Assembly: GCA_903837785.1 (NCBI GenBank) | Contig: CAILVY010000384.1 | Span: 1-41,917 of the forward strand | Source of the DNA: Candidatus Hydrogenedentota bacterium | GTDB lineage: Bacteria; Hydrogenedentota; Hydrogenedentia; Hydrogenedentales; CAILVY01 | Length of the DNA: 41,917 nucleotides | Direction: 5' to 3' | Part shown: piece by piece, positions 1-7,136 of the stretch | How positions within the stretch are numbered: position 1 is the first letter of the stretch | Layout: the number at the start of each line of letters is the position of its first letter | Translations under genes and position numbers: made by a program | The notes under the pieces: generated by a model | Databases searched by the model: none | Seen by the model: the letters and a program-made list of their open reading frames with translations, nothing else | What the model was told of the DNA's origin: nothing

Positions 1-531
1 GCCAACGCTTTCATCGTGGGCTGCCCCGAGACGCGCGAAGCGCTGCTTGTCGATGTGGCCGAATGGGAACCGCAACTCGAGCAATTTCTCGAAATGCACC
101 GCCTGAAGCTCACGACAGTCTTCATCACCCACGACCACTACGATCACACCGGGGGCCTGGACACGCTCATGAAGCGCTTCCCCGTGAAGGCCTATAGCGG
201 CAGTGGACGCGCGGGTGGGCGCGCGGTGGCCCGCATCGGGCACGGGGAGACGATTCGATTCGGGCACATCACCGGACAGGTGGTTTCCACGCCCGGCCAC
301 ACGCCCGAAGGCATCAGCCTCATCCTGCCCGGCATGGCCTTCACCGGCGATGCCCTCTTCTCGGGGTCTGTCGGCGGCACGGCCTCGCGCGCCGATTTCA
401 ATCAGCAGATCGAGGCCATCCGCCAACACCTCTTCACCCTGCCCGATACGTACGAACTCCACACGGGCCACGGCCCCTCAAGCACTGTCGCCGTCGAGCG
501 CCGCCACAACCCCTTCTTCGCGGGCGGGTGA
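1..531 (+). CDS. MBL-fold metallo-hydrolase, glyoxalase II-like (5' truncated)
   Basis: The window opens inside this gene. The frame is open from base 1, and the residues before the first possible start (GTG at 16) already fit the first strand of the fold, so the true start lies upstream. The metal-binding motif THDHYDH (H-x-H-x-D-H) lies near 127-147, a GHTPEG turn near 295, the bridging-Asp region GDALF near 349, and the C-terminal TGHGP with ER..NPFF at the end. This is the small glyoxalase II/YcbL-type subgroup: zinc hydrolases, often of thioesters such as S-lactoylglutathione. The C-terminal half resembles the second MBL gene at 35613, so the two are paralogs. The substrate cannot be read from sequence. 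It converges with the gene ending at 594. Confidence 0.85.
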   Translation, partial: ANAFIVGCPETREALLVDVAEWEPQLEQFLEMHRLKLTTVFITHDHYDHTGGLDTLMKRFPVKAYSGSGRAGGRAVARIGHGETIRFGHITGQVVSTPGHTPEGISLILPGMAFTGDALFSGSVGGTASRADFNQQIEAIRQHLFTLPDTYELHTGHGPSSTVAVERRHNPFFAGG

Positions 532-537
532 AGCGTT

Positions 538-550
538 GGCGGAATCCGCC
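538..550. terminator. small inverted repeat between convergent genes
   Basis: GGCGG-AAT-CCGCC forms a 5-bp stem with a 3-base loop in the 62-base gap between two convergent genes. There is no clear T-run on either side, so terminator function is only suggested by position. Confidence 0.25.
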
Positions 551-593
551 CCAATACCGGTACGCGGGGGAGGCACTGCATTGAAGCGGAACA

Positions 594-2144
594 CTACCAG
601 TACGTGTAGAAATACGCCTCGGTGAGCCAACACTGGAAGGCGAGAAAGGCGAGGGTGGCCGCGATCGGGACCGCGGATCGCGCCCGGGCGCAGAGTTCGT
701 CGAGGAGGTGGGCGGCGGGCAAGGCCAGGAAGGGGAAGAGGTAGAGCGCGGAGCGTTCGCCCTCTCCACGCCCGAGATAGAGCAGATTGAGCAGGAAGAG
801 CGTGAGTGCGAACACGATGAACAGCGCCCGGGTGTGGGGTTCGGGGCGAAGCAGGCGCCACAGAAAGAGCAGCGAAACGGGAATCCCGGCGAAGTAGAAC
901 CAGCAGAAGGGATTCAGGAATCGATACACCCACGCGGCGAGGCGCGGCGTAACCTGATCGAGCTTCGCCTGATCCATGTCGAAGTGTATCCTGGCGGTGC
1001 GGAAGCAGGCGATGACATCGAAACCAGTCGTCCAGCGGAGCGCGAGGTGCACGGCGAGGCAGGATGCGCCCATGATCGCGGCGGTGCGCAAAACGTTCAT
1101 GCGGGTTTCGCGGCGGCACAGGAGCCAGATTCCCGTGAACGCGAAGTATGCGCCGACGCCGATCAGGGTGAACTTGAGCAGGGACATGCAGGCAAAGCCC
1201 ACCCCCGCCGCCACGGCGTAGCCCGGGTGGTTGCGGCGAATAGCGCGGTCGAAGCAGAACAGGGTTCCGAGCGTGAAGGGCAGGAAGAGGGCTTCGGCGC
1301 ACGTGGCGGTGAAGAGGACGATGGACGGCAGCAGCACGTACACGAGGCAACAGGTGCGCGCGATGCGTTCCGACGTGAGGTCGCGCGCCCAGTAGTAGAG
1401 CGGAACAACGCCGGAAACACCCACGGCGATTGTGGCGAGCGAGAGCGCCATTGCGCTTCGCCCGACGATGTACGAGAGGAGCCACAGCACCGCGATGGGG
1501 CCGGGCGGCGCCGCGCGCGCATGCAGCGACAGATAGGGCATGATCGCGAGATAGCGCGTGAACAGTTGCGGAATGGACGGGGCCTTGCCGATGTCGCCGA
1601 CGTACTCGTACGCCTCGCGCTGATAGGCCTGCGCGATCCCCGTGAAGCCGTGGCGGAGCATTGCCACGGCGCAGCAGAAGAGGAAGCTGAATCCCAGCAC
1701 GGCGGCGAGGAAGCGGCGCGCGGACAGGTTCGACGGATCGAGGATCCCCACGCCGCGGCGGGACACGGCAAAGGCCGCCACGAAGAGGGCAAGGGCGGGC
1801 AGGTGCCAGCCCAGCGCCCGCAGTTGTTCAAGATTGGGGCGGGTGAGGGCGGCCAGGAGCAGCATCAGCACCCCGATTGTCGCGAAAACGGCCCATGAAC
1901 GCCGCGTGAACACCGCCCACGCGATCGCCATCAGCCCCCCCGCGAACCCGGGCACAAAAAGGGTGTCGAAGGCGGGGGAGTACAGCGCGTAGAACGGCGT
2001 GGGATGGCCATAGATGCTCTCAAAGCCAAGCACCCATAGGAGGAGCATGGCCAGGAAATACCAGAGCAGGGTGCGCGTGTAGATCCCTGTCAGGCGGCGC
2101 GCCAGGCGCCCCGGTTGCTCTTCATCGAACAGGTCGGGCAGCAT
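594..2144 (-). CDS. multi-pass membrane protein, GT-C glycosyltransferase-like
   Basis: A 516-residue protein made almost entirely of hydrophobic segments (about eleven or twelve), with short loops. After a cytoplasmic N-terminus rich in acidic and Arg residues, the first segment spans about residues 26-45. The architecture, an early extracytoplasmic loop with acidic residues (EYVGDIGK), the PPGP loop and the YYWAR loop are typical of lipid-linked GT-C enzymes of the GT39/PMT or PIG-V type, which move a sugar from a polyprenyl phosphate carrier. The family call is by fold, not by a specific motif. The start is ATG 2144: the frame stays open far upstream only because it runs antisense to tolA. 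No Shine-Dalgarno is visible before this ATG. Confidence 0.7.
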   Translation of the reverse strand: MLPDLFDEEQPGRLARRLTGIYTRTLLWYFLAMLLLWVLGFESIYGHPTPFYALYSPAFDTLFVPGFAGGLMAIAWAVFTRRSWAVFATIGVLMLLLAALTRPNLEQLRALGWHLPALALFVAAFAVSRRGVGILDPSNLSARRFLAAVLGFSFLFCCAVAMLRHGFTGIAQAYQREAYEYVGDIGKAPSIPQLFTRYLAIMPYLSLHARAAPPGPIAVLWLLSYIVGRSAMALSLATIAVGVSGVVPLYYWARDLTSERIARTCCLVYVLLPSIVLFTATCAEALFLPFTLGTLFCFDRAIRRNHPGYAVAAGVGFACMSLLKFTLIGVGAYFAFTGIWLLCRRETRMNVLRTAAIMGASCLAVHLALRWTTGFDVIACFRTARIHFDMDQAKLDQVTPRLAAWVYRFLNPFCWFYFAGIPVSLLFLWRLLRPEPHTRALFIVFALTLFLLNLLYLGRGEGERSALYLFPFLALPAAHLLDELCARARSAVPIAATLAFLAFQCWLTEAYFYTYW

Positions 2145-2151
2145 GGGCGGT

Positions 2152-2180
2152 ATTCTAGCCCAGGCGTTGTCGCGATTCCA
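2152..2180 (-). promoter_or_regulatory. candidate promoter of the GT-C gene
   Basis: Minus-strand TAGAAT (2152-2157) is a good -10 element. The hexamer 17 bases upstream (TGGAAT, 2175-2180) is a poor -35. The implied transcription start is at or next to ATG 2144, so the mRNA would be nearly leaderless. Confidence 0.3.
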
Positions 2181-2325
2181 GAGGATGAAACTCTTGACAG
2201 TCAGAACGGATAAATCCCCATGGATTGAGCCCGTGCGCATTGAAGCCCTTCCGAACGTTCCGCAGTGTCCAGGCCGACCCATGATAGAGTGGCCAGGAAG
2301 TGCCAGTGACACAATAGATTGTGGT

Positions 2326-2354
2326 TTGACTTGGCGGGACGGGTCCGGTACCAT
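2326..2354 (+). promoter_or_regulatory. candidate sigma70-type promoter of tolA-tolB
   Basis: TTGACT (2326-2331), a 17-base spacer and TACCAT (2349-2354). The expected start is near 2361, about 20 bases before the tolA ATG. The element lies downstream of any in-frame earlier start and so supports ATG 2382. Confidence 0.5.
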
Positions 2355-2381
2355 GAACTCCACGATGGGGCAACGCATCCC

Positions 2382-3245
2382 ATGACACGCTATCCGCACA
2401 TCTATAGTTCTCCGAAGTGGCATCAGGACAACATTCGCTTGTTCGTGGTGCTGTCGGTCGCCTTGCACGTGGCGATTTTCGGGGGCGGGTATCGGTTTTT
2501 CGCATTCTGGAGCGCGCGTGTGATTCCGGAGGCGATTACTATTCAGCTTTATCAAGGCACGGGTGAAGGGGTGGGAGCGCCTTCCAAGGGTTCGGAGCGC
2601 GTGCCGCAGAAACCGGTCGCGCCGCCGAAGCCGGAACCCCCGAAACCCGAACCGCCGAAGCCGGTGGAACCCCCGAAGCCGGAGCCGCCAAAGCCTGAAC
2701 CCCCGAAGCCCAAGCCGGTGGAGCCGCCCAAACCGGAACCGCCCAAACTCAAGCCGGCAGAGAAGCCGCAGCCGAAGCCGGCGCCGGTCAAGCCGGCCGA
2801 GAAGCCCGCGCCGCGCACGCCAGTCAAAGTGGCCGAGCGTCCGCAGCCCAGTGCCGCCGCCGCGACCGCGCGTCCCGAGCCGCAGAATGCGGCGTTCGGC
2901 ACGAAGGACGGCGATCCGCTGAGCAAGATGCGCACGGCCGGAGGCCAGGGCATCCCGTCGGAACTGAGTTTCTGGGGCCGTCAGGTTGTCCGCAAAGTGG
3001 ATGATGCGTGGATTTATCCGGAAGGCGTCTCGCTGGAAAATAACGTCGCCACGATCATGTTCACCGTGGATCGCAACGGGAATCTCGTGGGCGAGCCGGT
3101 CGTGGTGCAGGAAGCGAGCGATCCGCGCGTGGCCCAATCGGGGCTGCAGGCGGTCAAGCAGGCGGCGCCTTTCCCGGCGGTTCCGGAGACCTTCAAAGAG
3201 CCGCAGGTGCAGATACTCTACGATTTCACATTGACCCCGGGATAA
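2382..3245 (+). CDS. tolA: TolA/TonB-like envelope energy-transducing protein
   Basis: A 287-residue protein with one N-terminal membrane anchor (about residues 19-40), a long Pro/Lys/Glu-rich rigid linker (about 78-155) built on PPKPEP units, and a C-terminal TonB/TolA-type domain (about 195-287) with the usual VDRNGN turn and a final beta strand. Such proteins span the periplasm and pass proton-motive energy from an inner-membrane motor to the outer membrane. The gene is 17 bases from tolB, which favours TolA over TonB. The linker is proline-rich as in TonB, not the long alanine helix of E. coli TolA. Start ATG 2382 is chosen because the membrane anchor follows directly and a promoter lies just upstream; the ribosome site is weak. 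No tolQ or tolR is adjacent. Confidence 0.75.
   Translation: MTRYPHIYSSPKWHQDNIRLFVVLSVALHVAIFGGGYRFFAFWSARVIPEAITIQLYQGTGEGVGAPSKGSERVPQKPVAPPKPEPPKPEPPKPVEPPKPEPPKPEPPKPKPVEPPKPEPPKLKPAEKPQPKPAPVKPAEKPAPRTPVKVAERPQPSAAAATARPEPQNAAFGTKDGDPLSKMRTAGGQGIPSELSFWGRQVVRKVDDAWIYPEGVSLENNVATIMFTVDRNGNLVGEPVVVQEASDPRVAQSGLQAVKQAAPFPAVPETFKEPQVQILYDFTLTPG
2622..2747 (+). repeat. coding repeat: PPKPEP units in the tolA linker
   Basis: About 42 residues (81-122) are tandem variants of PPKPEP/PPKPVE. The DNA repeats on a 9-18 base period with synonymous changes. It encodes an extended polyproline-like spacer across the periplasm. Confidence 0.85.
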
Positions 3246-3262
3246 ACGAGAAGGATTGAGCC

Positions 3263-4564
3263 GTGAAGAAGATTGCGTGGATGCTGGCGGGTGTGCTGAT
3301 GGCCGCGTCGGCGGTGTATGCGCAGACGACGATTCGTCTGGGTTCCGAGGGGGCCGTGGACAAGCGGTCCCGGGTGGCGGTGCCGCCGTTCGCGACCTCC
3401 GACGCGTCGTTGACGAAAGTGGCGCGCGAATTGTCCGAGGTCATCGGGTTCGACCTGGAGTTCTCGGGGCTGTTCTATGTGATCGCGCCCGCGGAGTTTC
3501 CGCCGCAGTTCTCCGTGCTCGACCCGGACGTGACAAAGACCGACTTCAACATCTGGCGGCCGACGAAGGCCGAGTATTTCGTGTACGGCTACATCCGGCA
3601 GGAGATGAATGAGCTCGTGGGGCAGTTCCGGCTCTTTGACCTTGCGACCGGGCAACAGATCGTGGGGCAGGAGCTTCGGGTGGACAGCAAGACGCCGCGT
3701 TTGGCCGCGCACCGCTTTTCGGAAGAGATCGTCCGCTATGTGGACGGGACCCCGGGGGCCGGCACGAGCGAAGTGTGTTTCAGCGGCGGCGAAACGGGCA
3801 AAAAAGAGATCTACATTTCGGACTACGATGGGGCGAACGTGCAGCAGGTTACGAAGCACGGATCGATCTCGATCAAGCCGAAGTTCTCTCCGGACGGCAA
3901 CAAGATTGCCTATCTCTCGTACAAGGATCGCTTCCCGTTCATCTACGTGTTCGACCGGCGGACCGGAAAGTCGGCACCCGTCTCGCAAGAGCCCGGCATT
4001 AACGCGGTGCCGTCGTGGTCGCCCGACGGCAGCAAGCTGGCGATGGTGCTGAGCAAGGACGGGAACATGGAGATCTACGTGCGCGACGCGGACGGGCGGC
4101 GTCCCGTGCGCCTGACGAAAAACCGCTTCATGGACACGTCGCCGGCCTTTTCGCCGGACGGGTCGCAACTGGCGTTTGTGAGCGATCGCGGCGGTTCGCC
4201 GCAGATTTACCTCATGTCCGCGGCCGGCGGGGATGCGAGCCGGCTGACGAACCAGGGCGGCAATTCCTACGACCCGGCCTGGTCGCCCGACGGGAAGAAG
4301 ATCGCCTTTGTCGTCGAGAAGCGGGGCGAGGGCTTCCAGGTCTGGTGGATGAACACCGATGGCAGCGGCGCCGCGCCCTTGACGGGCACGAGCGCGAACG
4401 AGTCGCCCACGTGGTCGCCGGACGGACGCAACATCATGTTCATGTCGCAGCGCGCCGGCGGCAAGACCCTGTGGGCGGTGAATGTGAAGACCGGCCAGGA
4501 ATGGCTGATGTCGAAGGGGAAGATGAGTTGCGAAGGGCCGTCGTGGGGCCCGAGAAGAAAATAG
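3263..4564 (+). CDS. tolB: Tol-Pal system beta-propeller protein TolB
   Basis: A 433-residue periplasmic protein. A signal peptide ends after A-Y-A (about residue 20). It is followed by the TolB N-terminal alpha/beta domain (about 25-165) and a six-bladed propeller with at least five PD40 repeats of the type P.(F/W)SPDG..(I/L)AF (about 185-430). TolB binds Pal and colicin-like partners and helps maintain the outer membrane and constrict it at division. The start is GTG 3263, preceded by AAGGA at 3251-3255 with seven bases between. Length matches the family. It is co-transcribed with tolA. Pal, which often follows, is absent; the next gene is unrelated. Confidence 0.92.
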   Translation: MKKIAWMLAGVLMAASAVYAQTTIRLGSEGAVDKRSRVAVPPFATSDASLTKVARELSEVIGFDLEFSGLFYVIAPAEFPPQFSVLDPDVTKTDFNIWRPTKAEYFVYGYIRQEMNELVGQFRLFDLATGQQIVGQELRVDSKTPRLAAHRFSEEIVRYVDGTPGAGTSEVCFSGGETGKKEIYISDYDGANVQQVTKHGSISIKPKFSPDGNKIAYLSYKDRFPFIYVFDRRTGKSAPVSQEPGINAVPSWSPDGSKLAMVLSKDGNMEIYVRDADGRRPVRLTKNRFMDTSPAFSPDGSQLAFVSDRGGSPQIYLMSAAGGDASRLTNQGGNSYDPAWSPDGKKIAFVVEKRGEGFQVWWMNTDGSGAAPLTGTSANESPTWSPDGRNIMFMSQRAGGKTLWAVNVKTGQEWLMSKGKMSCEGPSWGPRRK

Positions 4565-4591
4565 GCAAGGAGAAACTGCCGTACTTCCCTG

Positions 4592-4617
4592 CCCCCCCGC
4601 ACGCGGGGGGGCGGTTG
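4592..4617 (+). terminator. intrinsic-type hairpin after tolB
   Basis: Seven C (4592-4598) pair with seven G (4605-4611) around a GCACGC loop, followed by a T-rich TTGTTT at 4615-4620. It lies 27 bases after the tolB stop and separates it from the next gene. Confidence 0.6.
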
Positions 4618-4760
4618 TTTCATGCGGGGTGTCTTGGGGAGGAGCCTCGTCTCGTTTTCCGGCGCGCGGCCGGCCGCCGTTGCGCTGCTTGGGGCGGAGC
4701 GGGTAGCCTATGTCGTCTTATGGACACCGGGCCTTGAACACGTTGAGAAAGGGAATCGCC

Positions 4761-7109
4761 GTGAACATGAACGACGCCAAGCCGCGTCTCTCCGTCTCTC
4801 TTGGGTTGCTTGTCACGTGCCTCATTCTTGGGCGTGTGGCCGGGGCGGACCCGGCGCATCCGGCGGCGGAGATCACGTGGGCGGAAATTCCCGCCGGCGG
4901 GTTCGTGATGGGAAATGACGCCACGCCCCTATGGGATCAGAAGCCGGCGCATCCCGTGAAGATTACGCAGGCCTTTCGGATCTCCGTCACGGAAATCACT
5001 GTGGAGCAATATCGGCGCTTTCGGCCCGAGGCCGCGCTGGCGAATCAGGAAGCTTTGGCGTGCGGGGTGTCGTGGCACGATGCCGTGGCATATTGCGAGT
5101 GGCTGAGCCGGGTCGAGGGGAGGCCGTACCGGCTGCCCACGGAGGCGGAGTGGGAGTATGTGCGGCGCTCTGCCGATGGATGGGGGGTGCAGAACATGGG
5201 CAACGACGTGCGCGAGTGGTGCCAGGACTGGTTTGGCGACTACGCGGCGGGGGAGGCCGTGGATCCAATCGGCGCGGCGTCGGGCCTGGCGCGGGTCGTG
5301 CGCGGCGGGGTGCTGGATATGCTGGACGGGAAGTTTGAATGCGTGCCCAGGAGTGAATACGAGCAGGCTTCGTATCGCGCCGGCCTGCCGCCGGCCTTCG
5401 GGATTCAAGAGGACCGCGGGAGCGGCGCCGGAGACGAGAACGCGGACCGTCCGGGCTATCATCGGATTGGCTTCCGGGTGGTGCAGGGGGCGCTCCCCGG
5501 AACCACTCCAACGCCCGCCCTTCCAACGTTCCTGCAGCAGGGCGTGAAGCAGAGCTGCTCGGGCGCCCATGTGGGGCCTGACCTGGCAAAGCCTTATTTC
5601 CGCAAGCGTGCCCTGCTGCCGTCGCCGCCGGAAACGGTGACGCGGCGCGAGGACATGGCGAAACAACAGCAGCTCAATGACGGCGTGGGACTGGATCCTT
5701 CTTTCCGCGGGCACAATCATTCGCCCGCGCTCGAAGTGTGCGACAACGGCGATCTGCTGCTGGTCATCTTCACGGCCTACACGGAGTACGAGCCGGAGAT
5801 GTCGCTGATGGCCGCGCGGTTGCGCTTCGGCGCGGATCAGTGGGACATGCCGGTGCGCCTGATCGACTGCGCGGGCGCATGCGACAACACGCCGCTGCTG
5901 TGGAATGACCACGGGCGCATTCATCTGTTCTGGGCGTGGAGCCGGCTGGCGGCGGGCGCGTACCCGTTCCAGTGGATCTCGAGTGAGGACCACGGCGCGA
6001 CGTGGAGCGACGCGCGCTTCCCCAAATTCACGGGCGCGATCGGCCCGCATTCCAGGCAGCCGATCAACCGGGCATTTCGCGGGCTGGATGGCACGATCTA
6101 TGTGCCAAGCGATGCCGTGGGGGGAAGCTCCGTGTTATGGGCGAGCCGTGACAATATGGCGACGTGGGTGGACACGGGGGGCCGGAGCGCGGGCCGCCAC
6201 ACGGCCTATGGCACGCTGAAGGATGGACGGCTCCTGGGCATGGGGGGCAAGAACACGGATATCGAGGGTTACATGCCCCGGGCGATCTCGGCGGACGGCG
6301 GCGCCACGTGGGCCGTGAGTAAGACCGTCTTCCCGGCGCTCGCGGCGAATCAACGGCCAAGCCTGCTGCGCTTGCAGAGCGGGCGGCTCTTCTTCGCATC
6401 CGATTTCCAGAAGAACGGCGGCGGCCGGCCTGCCGAAAGCGCCGAGTCGGGCAGTTTCGTCGCGCTTTCCGACGACGACGGGGAAACGTGGAAGATGCGG
6501 AAGCTGGTCGGAGCGCAGCCCCACGAGAACGGTCCCGGATTCTTCGGCAATCTGGAAGGCGCGACCACGCTCGGGTATTCCGTGGCGCGGCAGGCGCCCA
6601 ACGGCGTCATCCATCTCATTACGACGATGAACCGGCCGTGCCTTCATTTCGAACTGAACGAAGCATGGATCCTCTCGGAGGCTTCGCGCGACGCCTCGGA
6701 GGCGGCGATCACGGCGAATACGGCGCACAGCATCCACGCCGAGCAGGAGTTCGTGGAGCGCTATGCGGACGGCACGCCCCGGCTGTGCTGGCATGCGGGC
6801 GTGGGAGACGACGGCCGTTATCTGCTGCACGGCACGGAGACGTGGTTCCGGCCGGACGGCACGAAGCAGTACGAGGCCCGCTATCAGTTGGGCTGCCCGG
6901 TCGAAACGGAGACCCTGTGGCGTCCGGATGGCGGAAAGCAGTGGGAATGGACGCGCCCGCCGGACGGGACGGCGATGTGGACGCAGTGGTGGGAAAACGG
7001 GCAGAAGAAGGCCGAATCCACCTGGCGCCAAAGTGTGGCCGTGGGCGTGGCGCGCACGTGGGATCGAACGGGCAAGCTTGTCTCGGAAATCACGTTGCCC
7101 CCACTTTGA
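4761..7109 (+). CDS. secreted FGE-type / sialidase-like / MORN-like fusion protein
   Basis: A 782-residue protein with three parts. After a signal peptide (about residues 12-29), residues about 34-245 are a formylglycine-generating-enzyme-sulfatase domain, shown by GGFVMG, VSWHDAVAYCEWL, RLPTEAEWE, GNDVREW and a closing GFR. The stretch between RLPTEAEWE and GNDVREW is much shorter than usual, so the active site may be degenerate. Residues about 260-650 are a BNR sialidase-like propeller with three Asp boxes (SSEDHGATW, SADGGATW, SDDDGETW). Residues about 660-782 carry short DGT/NGQ units like MORN or YwqK repeats. GTG 4761 is preferred: AAAGGGA at 4748-4754 is six bases away. The earlier ATG at 4710 abuts a possible -10. 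Substrate unknown. Confidence 0.75.
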   Translation: MNMNDAKPRLSVSLGLLVTCLILGRVAGADPAHPAAEITWAEIPAGGFVMGNDATPLWDQKPAHPVKITQAFRISVTEITVEQYRRFRPEAALANQEALACGVSWHDAVAYCEWLSRVEGRPYRLPTEAEWEYVRRSADGWGVQNMGNDVREWCQDWFGDYAAGEAVDPIGAASGLARVVRGGVLDMLDGKFECVPRSEYEQASYRAGLPPAFGIQEDRGSGAGDENADRPGYHRIGFRVVQGALPGTTPTPALPTFLQQGVKQSCSGAHVGPDLAKPYFRKRALLPSPPETVTRREDMAKQQQLNDGVGLDPSFRGHNHSPALEVCDNGDLLLVIFTAYTEYEPEMSLMAARLRFGADQWDMPVRLIDCAGACDNTPLLWNDHGRIHLFWAWSRLAAGAYPFQWISSEDHGATWSDARFPKFTGAIGPHSRQPINRAFRGLDGTIYVPSDAVGGSSVLWASRDNMATWVDTGGRSAGRHTAYGTLKDGRLLGMGGKNTDIEGYMPRAISADGGATWAVSKTVFPALAANQRPSLLRLQSGRLFFASDFQKNGGGRPAESAESGSFVALSDDDGETWKMRKLVGAQPHENGPGFFGNLEGATTLGYSVARQAPNGVIHLITTMNRPCLHFELNEAWILSEASRDASEAAITANTAHSIHAEQEFVERYADGTPRLCWHAGVGDDGRYLLHGTETWFRPDGTKQYEARYQLGCPVETETLWRPDGGKQWEWTRPPDGTAMWTQWWENGQKKAESTWRQSVAVGVARTWDRTGKLVSEITLPPL

Positions 7110-7136
7110 ACACGCCGCCGGTTCCATCGAACGTGA

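Noticed and set aside
708-1898. 396-codon plus-strand open frame
   Set aside because: Antisense to the GT-C gene, with Glu/Gly/Arg-rich low-complexity translation.
2622-2747. Repeat resembling a CRISPR array
   Set aside because: The units are short, in frame and encode the PPKPEP linker of TolA; there are no spacers.
2145-3137. Long minus-strand open frame extending the GT-C gene across tolA
   Set aside because: It runs antisense to the PPKPEP repeat and gives low-complexity Gly/Arg/Leu translation; the GT-C protein has a natural start at 2144.
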